A DNA stretch of 64,000 bases from Sphaerotilus uruguayifluvii (GCF_013294065.1 NZ_JABSNM010000013.1:21941-85940), one strand, 5' to 3'; positions 1-10,379 are shown, numbered from the stretch's first letter. Translations and numbers: made by a program. Notes: generated by a model not told the origin, from the sequence alone.

Positions 1-85
<85 letters not shown>

Positions 86-138
86 CTTGAAATCCTTGAC
101 TACGAACGATGACCCGGATCTCGAAGATCATCGCAAGA

Positions 139-223
<85 letters not shown>

Positions 224-306
224 CTTGAAATCCTGATTACGAGCACGGACCTGGATTTCAAAGGTCTGTGCAAGTTTTGGAATCTCGCGTATGCTGGATT
301 CGCTGT

Positions 307-391
<85 letters not shown>

Positions 392-435
392 TCTTGCGCT
401 GTTTCGAAATTTTGTTCCGATCAGCGAAGAACGAC

Positions 436-465
436 AGTGTAGCATGAGAAAAATTCGATCCGCAA
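436..465 (-). promoter_or_regulatory. Candidate sigma70 promoter of the tRNA-Leu cluster
   Basis: On the minus strand a TTGCGG (460-465) and a TACACT (436-441) are separated by 18 nt and lie about 45 nt upstream of the first tRNA-Leu gene. The spacer is AT-rich, unlike the surrounding DNA. Placement fits a stable-RNA promoter, but it rests on motif resemblance only. Confidence 0.5.
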
Positions 466-486
466 GCGTTTTGAGAAGGAATTTCG

Positions 487-2778
487 TTGAACAGCACGCT
501 GATGAGTGAAGTGGAAGGCACGGTGCAAGGCCACCGTGACGGTCACGGCTTCGTGGTGGTGGAGGGCGGCGAGGCCGACATCTATCTGGCGCCGCAGGAG
601 ATGAGGGCGGTGCTGCATCGCGATCGGGTCCGGGTGCGCATCGTGCGCTACGACCGCAAGGGCCGCCCGGAAGGGCGGGTGCTCGAGATCCTGGAGCGGC
701 GGCGCGCGCCGATCATCGGCCGGCTGCTGCTGGAGAACGGCGTCTGGATCGTCGCGCCGGAGGACAAGCGCTATGGCCAGGACATCCTGATCCCGAAGAA
801 CGCCACCGCGAAGGCCGAGGCCGGCCAGGTGGTCGCCGTCGAGCTGACCGAACCGCCGTCGCTGCATTCGCAGCCGGTCGGGCGCATCACCGAGGTGCTC
901 GGCGACATCGACGATCCCGGCATGGAGATCGAGATCGCGGTGCGCAAGTACGAGGTGCCGCACCGCTTCTCGCCGGAGACGCTGGCGCAGACCGGCAAGC
1001 TGCCCGACCGGGTGCGCGCGGCCGACATGAAGCAGCGCATCAACCTGACCGACGTGCCGCTGGTGACGATCGATGGCGAGGACGCGCGCGACTTCGACGA
1101 CGCGGTCTACTGTGAGCCGGCCAAGGTCGGTCGGCGCAAGGGCTGGCGGCTGGTGGTGGCCATCGCCGACGTCAGCCACTACGTCAAGCCGGGCGACCCG
1201 CTCGACGACGATGCCTACGAGCGCGCGACCTCGGTCTATTTCCCGCGCCGCGTCATCCCGATGCTGCCGGAGAAGCTCTCGAACGGGCTGTGCTCGCTCA
1301 ATCCCGAGCAGAACCGGCTCTCGATGGTCTGCGACATGCTGGTCGATGCCACCGGCGAGGTCGCGGCCTACCAGTTCTATCCGGCGGTGATCTGCTCGCA
1401 TGCGCGGCTGACCTACACCGAGGTCGCCGCGGTGCTGTCGAACACCCGCGGCCCGGAGGCGCAGCGCCGTGCCGACCTGGTGCCGCACCTGCTGCACCTG
1501 CACGAGGTCTACCGCGTGCTGCTCAGGCAGCGCGGCACGCGCGGCGCGATCGACTTCGAGACCACCGAGACGCAGATCGTCTGCGACGACAACGGCCGCA
1601 TCGAGAAGATCGTGCCGCGGGTGCGCAACGAGGCGCACCGGCTGATCGAGGAGGCGATGCTGGCGGCCAATGTCTGCGCGGCCGACTTCATCCAGGCGGC
1701 CAAGCATCCGTCGCTGTACCGGGTCCACGAAGGGCCGACGCCCGAGAAGCGGGTGGCGCTGCAGGCCTACCTGCGCAGTCTGGGCCTGAACCTGTCGATC
1801 AGCGACGAGCCCAGGCCGGCCGAGCTGCAGGCGCTGGCGCAGCAGACGCGCGACCGGCCGGATGCGGCGCAGATCCACTCGATGCTGCTGCGCTCGATGC
1901 AGCAGGCCATCTACACGCCGATCAACAGCGGCCACTTCGGGCTGGCCTATGACGCCTACACCCACTTCACCAGCCCGATCCGGCGCTATCCGGACCTGCT
2001 GGTGCACCGGGTGATCAAGGCGATCCTGGGCAAGCGCAAGTACGCGCTGGTGGTGAAGTCCTCGATCCCGGGTGCGGCCCAGCCGCTGCGTCGCCGCCCG
2101 GGTGCCGAGGGCCGGCCCATGCCGAAGATGGAGGGCATCGCGCCGCGCGACCTGGAGGCCTGGGAGGCGGCCGGCGCGCACTGCAGCGCCAACGAGCGCC
2201 GCGCCGACGAGGCCTCGCGCGATGTCGAGGCCTGGCTGAAGTGCAAGTTCATGCGCGACCGCCTCGGCGAGGAGTATTCCGGCACCGTGAGCGCCGCGAC
2301 CAGCTTCGGCCTGTTCGTGCAGCTCGACGAGCTCTATGTCGAGGGCCTGGTGCACATCACCGAGCTGGGCGGCGAGTACTTCCGCTACGACGAGGTGCGC
2401 CAGGAACTGCGCGGCGAGCGCACCGGCGTGCGCTACGCGGTGGGCGTGCGCATCCGGGTGCAGGTCAGCCGGGTCGATCTGGACGGTCGGCGCATCGACT
2501 TCCGCCTGGTGCGCGATCCGCTGGCACCGGCGCTGCCGCCGGCCGCGCCGGCCGGCAAGGGCGGGCGCGAGCGCGCCCCGTCCCGGGCGCAGGACGAGCT
2601 GCAGTCGGTGACCGAGGCCGACCGCGCGGTGCGCCGCGCCGCATCGCGCGAGCGTGACCGCTCGAACAGCGCGCGGCCCTCGCGCAAGGCGGCCAAGCGT
2701 GCAGCCAAGTCGGCGACGAAGACGGCCGCCAAGAGCGGTGCGGGTGGCGCCGGCGGCGCGCCGAAGCGCCGGCGCTGA
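487..2778 (+). CDS. rnr: Ribonuclease R (3'-5' exoribonuclease)
   Basis: This 763-residue protein is an RNB-family exoribonuclease that degrades structured RNA from the 3' end. An N-terminal cold-shock-like OB region is followed by the RNB catalytic domain with the Asp-rich metal site GEDARDFDDAVY near residues 197-208, then an S1 domain at about 595-675, and a Lys/Arg/Ala-rich tail from about 700, as in RNase R and unlike RNase II. The TTG start at 487 is chosen because AGAAGGA (474-480) lies 6 nt upstream; ATG 502 is the alternative and would remove only five residues. It faces nnr with 10 nt between the stop codons. Confidence 0.95.
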   Translation: MNSTLMSEVEGTVQGHRDGHGFVVVEGGEADIYLAPQEMRAVLHRDRVRVRIVRYDRKGRPEGRVLEILERRRAPIIGRLLLENGVWIVAPEDKRYGQDILIPKNATAKAEAGQVVAVELTEPPSLHSQPVGRITEVLGDIDDPGMEIEIAVRKYEVPHRFSPETLAQTGKLPDRVRAADMKQRINLTDVPLVTIDGEDARDFDDAVYCEPAKVGRRKGWRLVVAIADVSHYVKPGDPLDDDAYERATSVYFPRRVIPMLPEKLSNGLCSLNPEQNRLSMVCDMLVDATGEVAAYQFYPAVICSHARLTYTEVAAVLSNTRGPEAQRRADLVPHLLHLHEVYRVLLRQRGTRGAIDFETTETQIVCDDNGRIEKIVPRVRNEAHRLIEEAMLAANVCAADFIQAAKHPSLYRVHEGPTPEKRVALQAYLRSLGLNLSISDEPRPAELQALAQQTRDRPDAAQIHSMLLRSMQQAIYTPINSGHFGLAYDAYTHFTSPIRRYPDLLVHRVIKAILGKRKYALVVKSSIPGAAQPLRRRPGAEGRPMPKMEGIAPRDLEAWEAAGAHCSANERRADEASRDVEAWLKCKFMRDRLGEEYSGTVSAATSFGLFVQLDELYVEGLVHITELGGEYFRYDEVRQELRGERTGVRYAVGVRIRVQVSRVDLDGRRIDFRLVRDPLAPALPPAAPAGKGGRERAPSRAQDELQSVTEADRAVRRAASRERDRSNSARPSRKAAKRAAKSATKTAAKSGAGGAGGAPKRRR

Positions 2779-2788
2779 GCGGCGGTTC

Positions 2789-4408
2789 TCAGCCGTCCTG
2801 TCCGTCGGGCACGATGCGGCTGGCCACCAGCGCGCTGCCGCCTGCGGCCAGGCGCTCGGCGCGGCGGCCATGCAGCCAGACGCCACGGCGTGCCGCCAGT
2901 TCGGCTTCGTCCAGCGCGGCCTCTGCGCCGGTCGCGCGGCCGCAGGCGATCTGGCCCCACAGGCCGGCGATCCAGCCGGCCAGCACGTCGCCGCTGCCGG
3001 GCGTGGCCAGCGCGGCATTGCCGCTGGCGTTGATCCAGGGCGCGTGATGCGGCCCGGGCCGGCCGATCAGCGTCCCCGAGCCCTTCAGCACCACCGCCGC
3101 GCCGCTGCGCGCGGCCAGCTCGCGCACCGCGCGCAGCCGGTCGGCCTGCACCTCGGCGGCGCTGCAGCCGAGCAGGCGCGCGGCCTCCAGCGGATGCGGC
3201 GTCAGCAGCGTCGGCCCGCCTTCGGCGCCGCGCCGGTGCAGCGCCTGCATCAGTCGCGCATCGGCCGCCAGCGCGTTGAGCGCGTCGGCATCGAGCAGCA
3301 GCCGGCCGGCCTGCGCCAGCAGCGGCGCCAGCCGCGCGGCCACCGCCTCGCCGCCGCCGCAGCCGGCCACCACCGTGCTGGATGCCAGGCGCTCGTCCGC
3401 CGGGGTCGGCGCGAACATCAGTTCCGGATGCACCGGGTCCAGACGCGGCGCGCCTTCGTCGAGCAGGTCGACCCAGACACGACCGGCGCCGGCCCCCAGC
3501 GCCGCGCGCCCGGCCAGCAGCGCCGCGCCGCCCATGGAGCCGGCGCCGCCGAGAATGCGCACGTCGCCGAAGCTGCCCTTGTGCTGCGCATGACGCCGTG
3601 CCGGCCACAGCGACTGCAGCCCGGCCGCGCCCTGCAGTCGCGCCGCCGGCGCAGGAAAGTCCGGGTGCGCGAGCTGCACGCCGAGCTCGTCCCACCAGAT
3701 CTCGCCGGCCTGGTCGCGGCCGTGTGCGGTCAGCAGGCCCGGCGCCAGCGACAGCAGCGCCAGCGTCCAGCGCGCCTGCACGCAGGCGGCGCCGACCTCG
3801 AGCGCGCCGGTGTCGCCGGGCAGGCCCGAGGGCAGGTCGACTGCCAGCACCGGCACGCCCGAGCCGTTGCACAGCCGGATCGCGTCGGCGACCGGGCCGC
3901 TGGCCGGGCGCGCCAGGCCGCGGCCGAGCAGCGCGTCGATCACCAGGTCGGCGCCGCCGAGCGCCTGCGGCGCCAGCCCGGCGACGATGGCCACGCCGCC
4001 GAGCTCGGCCTGCCGGCGCGAGGCGGCGGCATCCGGCGGCCAGGCCTGGGCGCGGCCGTCGTCGCTGTCGCGGCCGATCACGTGCAGCCGCACCTCGCGG
4101 CCGGCGCGGAGCAGGTGCAGCGCGGCCTCGAAGCCGTCTCCGCCGTTGTTGCCATGGCCGGCCAGCACATGGATGCGGCGCGCATGCGGCGCCAGCGCCA
4201 TCGCCAGCCGTGCCACCGCCAGGCCGGCGCGCTGCATCAGCGCGTGCGCAGGCAGCGCCTCGGCCGCCAGCGCATCCAGCGTGCGCGAGGCGGCCGCGTC
4301 ATGCAGCGGCCACGGGCCCGGTCGGTGCTCGAGCCGCTCGCTCAGCCGCACCGGCCGGTGGTCCGCAGGCAGGACGGGCAGGGCGCGGGCGGCGGTCGAT
4401 GCGGTCAT
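2789..4408 (-). CDS. nnr: Bifunctional NAD(P)H-hydrate epimerase / ADP-dependent NAD(P)H-hydrate dehydratase
   Basis: A 539-residue metabolite-repair enzyme. The N-terminal YjeF_N epimerase has GHGNNGGDG near residue 80; the C-terminal ribokinase-like dehydratase has TPHPLEAARL and the GSGDVLAGW loop near residue 465. Together they convert hydrated NADH/NADPH (NAD(P)HX) back to usable cofactor in the cytoplasm. The reading frame stays open 57 codons upstream, but ATG 4408 is chosen because it overlaps the stop of the PIN gene as ATGA, has AGGAGA just upstream, and matches the family N-terminus. It is the last gene of a three-gene overlapping operon. Confidence 0.93.
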   Translation of the reverse strand: MTASTAARALPVLPADHRPVRLSERLEHRPGPWPLHDAAASRTLDALAAEALPAHALMQRAGLAVARLAMALAPHARRIHVLAGHGNNGGDGFEAALHLLRAGREVRLHVIGRDSDDGRAQAWPPDAAASRRQAELGGVAIVAGLAPQALGGADLVIDALLGRGLARPASGPVADAIRLCNGSGVPVLAVDLPSGLPGDTGALEVGAACVQARWTLALLSLAPGLLTAHGRDQAGEIWWDELGVQLAHPDFPAPAARLQGAAGLQSLWPARRHAQHKGSFGDVRILGGAGSMGGAALLAGRAALGAGAGRVWVDLLDEGAPRLDPVHPELMFAPTPADERLASSTVVAGCGGGEAVAARLAPLLAQAGRLLLDADALNALAADARLMQALHRRGAEGGPTLLTPHPLEAARLLGCSAAEVQADRLRAVRELAARSGAAVVLKGSGTLIGRPGPHHAPWINASGNAALATPGSGDVLAGWIAGLWGQIACGRATGAEAALDEAELAARRGVWLHGRRAERLAAGGSALVASRIVPDGQDG

Positions 4409-4908
4409 GGCAGGAGATCCGGAGGGCGTAGGGCGGAGCGGCTGTCGGCCGTGGCCCAGCCTTCCGGCGTGACCACCGCGACGCCGAAGGCGCGCGCGCG
4501 ACGGGCCAGCCGCCGCAGCGCGTGGTCGCGGGTGATCAGCCAGGGCGTGCGGCGCGACACGGCCAGGTCGATGAAGCACTGGTCGTCGGGATCGGTGCAG
4601 CGCAGGCGCTGCGGGTGCGGCAGCGGGCCCGGCGCGCTGACCGGCTGTGCCAGCCGGGCGACTTCGCGGCTGGCCGGCGCGTGCCGCTCGGCCCAGCGCA
4701 TCAGCGTGGGCAGGTGCAGCAGGCGGCCCAGCACGTCGGTCAGCTCCTCCTGCATCGCCGGGCTGACGATCCAGCGCAGCCGTCCGGCCTCGACGGCCTC
4801 GCCGATCGCCAGGCCGCTGGCGTGCCGGAAGACCAGCCAGTCGAGCACGACATTGGTGTCGAGGATGACGTCGACCGCTCCGACCGCCTCGGGCGTCGCG
4901 GCGCTCAT
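4405..4908 (-). CDS. PIN-domain protein, putative toxin-type endoribonuclease
   Basis: A 167-residue single PIN-domain protein. The acidic metal-binding residues are visible: D17 in ILDTN, E54/E55 in MQEELTDVL, D108/D109 and D114 in TDPDDQCFIDLA, and D128 in ITRDHA. This pattern matches the family called putative toxin-antitoxin component, PIN family. No small antitoxin gene lies beside it. Instead it sits inside an operon, sharing ATGA overlaps with the amidase upstream (4905-4908) and nnr downstream (4405-4408), so its translation is probably coupled to both. Whether it is a toxin or a housekeeping RNase cannot be told from sequence. Confidence 0.85.
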   Translation of the reverse strand: MSAATPEAVGAVDVILDTNVVLDWLVFRHASGLAIGEAVEAGRLRWIVSPAMQEELTDVLGRLLHLPTLMRWAERHAPASREVARLAQPVSAPGPLPHPQRLRCTDPDDQCFIDLAVSRRTPWLITRDHALRRLARRARAFGVAVVTPEGWATADSRSALRPPDLLP

Positions 4909-6251
4909 CGTGCGGTCTCCCTGGCGGACTTCAGCGCGGCCTCGATCTGCAGCGCCAGCGACAGCAGCCGGTCGTCGCGTCCGCCCAGGCTCCAGGCCAT
5001 CAGGCCCACGGGCGCGGTGCCCGGCGCGTGGCAGGGCAGGCTGATCGCGCAGCCGTCGAGCAGGTTGACCACCGAGGGGTTGCGCAGCAGCCGCGCGTTG
5101 ACCTCGAAGAAGGCGGCGTCGTCGGCCAGCAGCGGCGCCAGCGGCGGCGGGGTCATCGGTACCGTCGGCGACAGCACCGCGTCGAAGCCTGCCAGCGCGG
5201 CCGACATGCGGCCGATCCAGTCGGCGCGCGCGGCGTGCAGCGCCGCCAGCGCCTCGGGCGTGATCGCCGCGCCGCGGCGGATGCGCGCGGCCACCCGCGG
5301 GTCGTAGCGCGCGCCGTCGCGCGCCAGAAGCTCGCGGTGCCAGGCCCAGCTCTCGGCGGCGGGCAGGCCGCCGTCCTGCGTCAGGCGCGGCAGCTCGTCG
5401 AGCAGCGGCAGGTCGATGGACTCGATCTGCGCCCCGGCCTGCGCGAGGGTCTGCAGCGCGAGCTCGAAGGCCGCGGCGACCGGCGCCTCCAGCGCGTCGA
5501 GCATCAGTGTGCGCACCACCGCGAACCGGCGCGCGGCCAGCGGCACCGCGTCCAGGCGCACGATGCGGTCGGCCAGGATCTCGTGCAGCAGCACCGCGTC
5601 GCGCACGCTGCGGGTGATCGCGCAGACGGTATCGAGGCTGGGCGCCAGCGGCACGGTGCCGGCAGCGGGCGTCAGCGCCTGGGTGTTCTTGAAGCCGACC
5701 AGGCCGTGCAGCGCCGCCGGGATGCGGATCGAGCCGCCGGTGTCGCTGCCCAGTGCCGCCACCGCGGCCCCCGCCGCCACCGAGACCGCGCCGCCCGAGC
5801 TCGAGCCGCCGGGCACGCAGGCCGGCGCGGCCGGATCGAGCGCGGCCATCGCCACGTTGGCCGGCGTGCCGTGGTGCGGGTTGATGCCGACGCCGGAGAA
5901 GGCGAACTCGGTCATCTGCGTGCGGCCGATCAGCGCGGCGCCGGCCGCGCGCAGCCGGGCGACGGCCGGCGCATCCGCCAGGGCCGCGGGCTGGTCCGCC
6001 AGCACGACGGAGCCCGCGGTCGTCACCTGACCGGCGATGTCGTAGAGGTCCTTGATGCTGACCGGCAGCCCGGCGAGCGCGCCGGTGCGTCCGGCCGCCG
6101 CCGCGCGCGCGCCCTGCTCGTCGATCGAGACGAAGGCGTGTGCGCAGCGCGGCGAGCGGGCCGCGGCGAGGGCCTGGTCGAGCAGGGTCAGGGCATCGGC
6201 TGCGCCCTCGTCGAGCTGCTCGCGCAGCGTGTGCAGGTCGGGGGTGTGCAA
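4905..6251 (-). CDS. Amidase of the amidase-signature family
   Basis: A 448-residue amidase-signature hydrolase. The Ser-cis-Ser-Lys catalytic set is visible: the Lys in SIKDLYD near residue 66, the GGSSSGG motif near 148-154, and [12 protein letters not shown] near 165-176. Substrate is unknown; annotation as the GatA subunit of the amidotransferase is unlikely because gatB and gatC are absent. The frame opens with TTG at 6251 and no clear Shine-Dalgarno, so the true start is uncertain. Its stop overlaps the PIN gene start. It is divergent from rpsB. Confidence 0.85.
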   Translation of the reverse strand: MHTPDLHTLREQLDEGAADALTLLDQALAAARSPRCAHAFVSIDEQGARAAAAGRTGALAGLPVSIKDLYDIAGQVTTAGSVVLADQPAALADAPAVARLRAAGAALIGRTQMTEFAFSGVGINPHHGTPANVAMAALDPAAPACVPGGSSSGGAVSVAAGAAVAALGSDTGGSIRIPAALHGLVGFKNTQALTPAAGTVPLAPSLDTVCAITRSVRDAVLLHEILADRIVRLDAVPLAARRFAVVRTLMLDALEAPVAAAFELALQTLAQAGAQIESIDLPLLDELPRLTQDGGLPAAESWAWHRELLARDGARYDPRVAARIRRGAAITPEALAALHAARADWIGRMSAALAGFDAVLSPTVPMTPPPLAPLLADDAAFFEVNARLLRNPSVVNLLDGCAISLPCHAPGTAPVGLMAWSLGGRDDRLLSLALQIEAALKSARETAR

Positions 6252-6258
6252 GGCTTGC

Positions 6259-6264
6259 TATACT
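6259..6264 (+). promoter_or_regulatory. Candidate -10 element of the rpsB promoter
   Basis: TATACT at 6259-6264 lies about 200 nt upstream of rpsB in otherwise GC-rich DNA. This would leave a long rpsB leader (about 6270-6462). A long, structured leader used for S2 autoregulation is known for rpsB in other proteobacteria; here that is inference. No good -35 is visible. Confidence 0.4.
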
Positions 6265-6462
6265 CTCGGGGTTTGTCCGGTGCCGCGTCGAATCGCGGTG
6301 TCCTTCCTGCGCGCGGTGCGCTGGAGCCGACCCCGGTGTTCGGGACGGATGAATCAATCCCGGATCCGACTGGCTGAAGGTGTTGCAGCGAGCTGCGCCC
6401 GAGCGGTGCATTTCGCCTGCGATCCGAGTCGGATTCTAGATCCAACCTTTAGGAGTGATCTC

Positions 6463-7206
6463 ATGTCCTTCACGATGCGCGACATGCTCGAAGCAGGCGT
6501 CCACTTCGGCCACCAGACCCGTTTCTGGAACCCGAAGATGGCTCCGTACATCTTCGGCCATCGCAACAAGATCCACATCATCAACCTCGAGAAGACCGTT
6601 CCGCTCTTCGAGGAAGCCACCAAGTTCGCCCGCCAGCTGGCGTCCAAGCGCGGCACCATCCTGTTCGTCGGCACCAAGCGCCAGGCGCGCGAGATCGTCG
6701 CCGAGGAAGCTGCCCGCGCCGGCATGCCCTTCGTCGACCAGCGCTGGCTGGGCGGCATGCTGACCAACTTCAAGACCGTCAAGGGTTCGCTGAAGAAGCT
6801 CAAGGACATGCAGGCCCAGGTGGAAGCCGGCCTCGAGTCGATGAGCAAGAAGGAAGGCCTGCTGTTCCAGCGCGAGCTGGCCAAGCTGGAAAAGGACATC
6901 GGCGGCATCCAGGACATGGCTGCCCTGCCTGACGCGCTGTTCGTGATCGACGTGGGCTTCCACAAGATCGCCATCGCCGAAGCCAAGAAGCTGGGCATCC
7001 CGGTCATCGGCGTGGTCGACACCAACCACAACCCGGACGGCATCGACTATGTCATCCCCGGCAACGACGACTCGGCCAAGGCCGTGGCGCTGTATGCCCG
7101 CGTGATGGCTGACGCCGTCCTGGAAGGCAAGAACAACGCCGTCAGCGAAGTCGTCGAGGCCGTCGCCGGCTCGGACGAATTCGTCGAGGTCAGCGACGCC
7201 GCCTGA
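6463..7206 (+). CDS. rpsB: 30S ribosomal protein S2
   Basis: A 247-residue S2 protein recognised along its full length: N-terminal [22 protein letters not shown], the region [11 protein letters not shown], and [21 protein letters not shown] with [19 protein letters not shown]2 binds late to the head-platform junction of the 30S subunit. The ATG follows AGGAG at 6451-6455. It is followed by a terminator-like hairpin and then tsf, the conserved bacterial arrangement. Confidence 0.98.
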   Translation: MSFTMRDMLEAGVHFGHQTRFWNPKMAPYIFGHRNKIHIINLEKTVPLFEEATKFARQLASKRGTILFVGTKRQAREIVAEEAARAGMPFVDQRWLGGMLTNFKTVKGSLKKLKDMQAQVEAGLESMSKKEGLLFQRELAKLEKDIGGIQDMAALPDALFVIDVGFHKIAIAEAKKLGIPVIGVVDTNHNPDGIDYVIPGNDDSAKAVALYARVMADAVLEGKNNAVSEVVEAVAGSDEFVEVSDAA

Positions 7207-7226
7207 GTCCGCGCGACTCGGCTTGC

Positions 7227-7252
7227 AAGGGGCTGATTCAGCCCCTTTTTTT
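7227..7252 (+). terminator. Intrinsic terminator/attenuator between rpsB and tsf
   Basis: AAGGGGCT (7227-7234), a five-base loop, and AGCCCCTT (7240-7247) continue into a T run ending at 7252. Because tsf follows within 27 nt without an obvious promoter of its own, this probably lowers tsf expression relative to rpsB by partial termination. Confidence 0.85.
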
Positions 7253-7278
7253 CAAGTTTCAGGTTTAGGAGAGTTTCA

Positions 7279-8175
7279 ATGGCTGCGATTACCGCCAAGA
7301 TGGTTGCCGATCTGCGCGCGAAGACCGACGCGCCGATGATGGAGTGCAAGAAGGCCCTGACGGAAGCCGACGGCGACATCGTGCGCGCCGAAGAGATCCT
7401 GCGCGTCAAGCTGGGCAACAAGGCGGGCAAGGCCGCCTCGCGCGTGACCGCCGAAGGCGTGGTCGCCGCGGCCGTCAACGGCACGACCGGCGCCATGGTG
7501 GAAGTCAACTGCGAGACCGACTTCGTCTCGAAGAACGAGATCTTCCTGTCCTTCGTGCAGTCCTGCGCCAACCTGGTGGCCGAGCACAACCCGGCCGACG
7601 TCGAGGCCCTGTCGGCCCTGCCGCTGGCCATGGAAGACTTCGGCCCGACGGTCGAGGACGTGCGCAAGGGCCTGATCGGCAAGATCGGCGAGAACATGAC
7701 CATCCGCCGCTTCAAGCGCTACGAGGGTGGCGGCGCGCTGGCCCACTACCTGCACGGCGTGCGCATCGGCGTGATCGTCGAGTACACCGGTGACGCCGTC
7801 GCCGCCAAGGACGCCGCGATGCACATCGCCGCGATGAAGCCGGCGGCCCTGTCGTCGGCCGAAGTCTCGGCCGAGCTGGTCGAGAAGGAGCGCAAGATCG
7901 CCGCCGAGAAGGCTGCCGAGTCGGGCAAGCCGGCCGAGATCGTCGCCAAGATGGTCGAAGGCTCGGTGCAGAAGTTCCTGAAGGAAGTCTCGCTGCTGGA
8001 CCAGGTCTTCGTGAAGGCCGCCGACGGCAAGCAGACCGTGGGCGCCTACCTGAAGAGCGCCGGCACCACGCTGGCCGGCTTCACGATGTTCGTCGTCGGC
8101 GAAGGCATCGAGAAGAAGCAGGACGACTTCGCCGCCGAAGTGGCCGCGCAGGTCGCCGCCGCCTCCAAGGCCTGA
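7279..8175 (+). CDS. tsf: Translation elongation factor Ts
   Basis: A 298-residue EF-Ts, the guanine-nucleotide exchange factor for EF-Tu. The N-terminal UBA-like module contains [19 protein letters not shown] and [20 protein letters not shown]; the core contains [14 protein letters not shown], the conserved TDFV exchange motif. The ATG is preceded by AGGAGA (7268-7273). Standard position behind rpsB and ahead of pyrH. Confidence 0.98.
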   Translation: MAAITAKMVADLRAKTDAPMMECKKALTEADGDIVRAEEILRVKLGNKAGKAASRVTAEGVVAAAVNGTTGAMVEVNCETDFVSKNEIFLSFVQSCANLVAEHNPADVEALSALPLAMEDFGPTVEDVRKGLIGKIGENMTIRRFKRYEGGGALAHYLHGVRIGVIVEYTGDAVAAKDAAMHIAAMKPAALSSAEVSAELVEKERKIAAEKAAESGKPAEIVAKMVEGSVQKFLKEVSLLDQVFVKAADGKQTVGAYLKSAGTTLAGFTMFVVGEGIEKKQDDFAAEVAAQVAAASKA

Positions 8176-8220
8176 TCGGCCTGACGGATGCGTGCCCGGC
8201 GAGTCCGGCATGCATCCACT

Positions 8221-8254
8221 CGGGTGACGAGGGCCTGTGGCGTCTCGTCACCCG
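8221..8254 (+). promoter_or_regulatory. Inverted repeat and candidate -10 between tsf and pyrH
   Basis: A perfect 11-bp inverted repeat, CGGGTGACGAG (8221-8231) with CTCGTCACCCG (8244-8254), forms a strong hairpin downstream of tsf. It has no T tract and is followed directly by TAAACT at 8262-8267, which could be the -10 of a promoter for pyrH. It may be a processing or Rho-related end of the rpsB-tsf transcript. Confidence 0.45.
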
Positions 8255-8305
8255 GCTGCCCTAAACTCGCGAGATCGTTTTTTTCGCTTATATCGAGGTC
8301 ACTGC

Positions 8306-9016
8306 ATGCCCGCATACAAACGCATCCTTCTGAAGCTCTCCGGCGAGGCCCTGATGGGCGATGACGCCTATGGCATCAACCGCGCGACCATCGTGCGCAT
8401 GGTGCGCGAGGTCCAGGAAGTGACGGCGCTCGGATGCGAGGTGGCGGTGGTGATCGGCGGCGGGAACATCTTCCGCGGCGTGGCCGGCGGGGCGGTGGGC
8501 ATGGACCGCGCCACCGCCGACTACATGGGCATGCTCGCCACCGTGATGAACTCGCTCGCGCTGGCCGACACGATGCGCCAGGAAGGCATGACCGCGCGCG
8601 TCATGTCGGCGCTGAGCATCGACCAGGTGGTCGAGCCCTACGTGCGCCCGAAGGCGCTGCAATACCTCGAAGAAGGCAAGGTGGTCGTCTTCGCCGGCGG
8701 CACCGGCAACCCCTTCTTCACCACCGACACGGCCGCTGCGCTGCGCGGGGCCGAGATCGGCGCGCAGATCATGCTGAAGGCGACCAAGGTCGACGGCGTC
8801 TACACCGCGGACCCGAAGAAGGATCCGTCGGCCACCCGCTACGCGACCCTGACCTTCGACGAGGCGATCGGCCGCAACCTGGCCGTGCTGGACGCGACCG
8901 CGTTCGCGCTGTGCCGCGACCAGAACCTGCCGATCAAGGTGTTTTCGATCTTCAAGCCGGGCGCCCTGAAGCGGGTCGTCCTCGGCGAGGACGAAGGCAC
9001 GCTGGTCCACGTCTGA
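8306..9016 (+). CDS. pyrH: Uridylate kinase (UMP kinase)
   Basis: A 236-residue hexameric bacterial UMP kinase of the amino-acid-kinase fold, phosphorylating UMP to UDP. Visible motifs are [14 protein letters not shown] at the N-terminus, [10 protein letters not shown] in the nucleotide site, [19 protein letters not shown], and [18 protein letters not shown]. The frame is open further upstream, but ATG 8306 gives the family N-terminus and has GAGG at 8295-8298. It feeds the pyrimidine pools used by the following cdsA (CTP) step. Confidence 0.97.
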   Translation: MPAYKRILLKLSGEALMGDDAYGINRATIVRMVREVQEVTALGCEVAVVIGGGNIFRGVAGGAVGMDRATADYMGMLATVMNSLALADTMRQEGMTARVMSALSIDQVVEPYVRPKALQYLEEGKVVVFAGGTGNPFFTTDTAAALRGAEIGAQIMLKATKVDGVYTADPKKDPSATRYATLTFDEAIGRNLAVLDATAFALCRDQNLPIKVFSIFKPGALKRVVLGEDEGTLVHV

Positions 9017-9049
9017 GTCTGAGCCGCCCCAGGCTTCCGGAGCAAAACG

Positions 9050-9610
9050 ATGAGCATTGCCGACATCAAGAAGAACGCCGACGCCAAGATGGCCAAGTCC
9101 ATCGAGGCCTTCAAGAACGAACTGCAGAAGATCCGCACCGGCCGTGCCCACCCGGGCATCCTGGACCAGGTGCACGTCGAGTACTACGGCTCGATGCTGC
9201 CGATCAGCCAGGTCGCCAACGTCTCGCTGATCGACGCGCGCACCATCAGCGTCCAGCCCTGGGAAAAGGGCATGGGCGGGAAGATCGAGAAGGCCATCCG
9301 CGAGTCGGACCTGGGCCTGAACCCGTCGTCGATGGGCGACCTGATCCGCGTGCCGCTGCCGGCGCTGACCGAGGAGCGCCGCAAGGAGCTGACCAAGGTG
9401 GTGCGCCATGCCGGCGAGGATGCCCGTGTTGCCGTGCGCAACCTGCGCCGCGACGCCAACGAGCAGGCCAAGAAGCTGCTGAAGGACAAGCTGATCTCCG
9501 AGGACGAGGAGCGCCGCTCCAACGACGACATCCAGAAGCTGACCGACCGCACGATCGCCGAGATCGACAAGCTGGTCCAGGCCAAGGAAGCCGAGGTCAT
9601 GGCGGTCTGA
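9050..9610 (+). CDS. frr: Ribosome recycling factor
   Basis: A 186-residue RRF of standard length, which splits post-termination ribosomes with EF-G. It contains [15 protein letters not shown] near residue 25, the central [22 protein letters not shown] segment, and [20 protein letters not shown]. It ends 4 nt before uppS, in the conserved pyrH-frr-uppS order. Confidence 0.98.
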   Translation: MSIADIKKNADAKMAKSIEAFKNELQKIRTGRAHPGILDQVHVEYYGSMLPISQVANVSLIDARTISVQPWEKGMGGKIEKAIRESDLGLNPSSMGDLIRVPLPALTEERRKELTKVVRHAGEDARVAVRNLRRDANEQAKKLLKDKLISEDEERRSNDDIQKLTDRTIAEIDKLVQAKEAEVMAV

Positions 9611-9614
9611 CGCG

Positions 9615-10379
9615 ATGGCTGCCGCGTCGAAGACCGCCGGGCCGGCCGTGCCGCGCCACATCGCCATCGTCATGGACGGCAACGGGCGCTGGGCCAACAA
9701 GCGCTTCATGCCGCGCATCGTCGGCCACAAGTACGGCGTCGATTCGCTGATCCGCGCGATCAATGCCTGCGCCGACCGCGGCGTCGAGTACCTGACGGTC
9801 TTCGCCTTCTCGTCGGAGAACTGGAAGCGTCCCGACGAGGAGGTCTCCGGCCTGATGAACCTGGTGCTGACCGCGGTGGCGAAGTACCTGGCGAAGCTGG
9901 CCGCGCTGGGCGTGCGCATCCGCATCATCGGCGACCGGGCCGCGGTGTCGGAGAAGGTGCGGGCGGCCTGGGAACATGCCGAGCGCACCACCGAGGCCAA
10001 CACCCGCATCACGCTGTCGGTGGCCTTCAACTACGGCGGCCGCTGGGACATCGTGCAGGCGGTGCGCCAGGCGGTGGCCTCCGGGGTGCAGGCCGATCAG
10101 GTCGACGAGGCGCTGCTGTCGCGCCACATGGCGATGGCCTATGCGCCCGATCCGGACCTGTTCATCCGCACCGGCGGCGAGGTGCGCATCTCGAACTTCC
10201 TGCTCTGGCAGATCGCCTACTCGGAGTTCCACTTCACCGACTGCCTCTGGCCGGACTTCGACGAGCGCGAGATCGACCGGGCGATCGCCGCCTTCGCCGC
10301 GCGCGATCGCCGCTACGGCGGCGTGAAGACCGACATCTCCGCCTCCGGCGAGAAGATCACGCTGGCCCCGGACGCCTGA
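9615..10379 (+). CDS. uppS: Undecaprenyl diphosphate synthase (cis-prenyltransferase)
   Basis: A 254-residue UPP synthase that condenses isopentenyl units onto farnesyl diphosphate to make the C55 lipid carrier for peptidoglycan and O-antigen. The N-terminal catalytic motif HIAIVMDGNGRWAN contains the essential Asp; also visible are YLTVFAFSSENWKRP, SVAFNYGGRWDI, and the C-terminal DLFIRTGGEVRISNFLLWQ. The N-terminus has about ten extra Ala/Gly-rich residues, so a slightly later start cannot be excluded. Confidence 0.97.
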   Translation: MAAASKTAGPAVPRHIAIVMDGNGRWANKRFMPRIVGHKYGVDSLIRAINACADRGVEYLTVFAFSSENWKRPDEEVSGLMNLVLTAVAKYLAKLAALGVRIRIIGDRAAVSEKVRAAWEHAERTTEANTRITLSVAFNYGGRWDIVQAVRQAVASGVQADQVDEALLSRHMAMAYAPDPDLFIRTGGEVRISNFLLWQIAYSEFHFTDCLWPDFDEREIDRAIAAFAARDRRYGGVKTDISASGEKITLAPDA

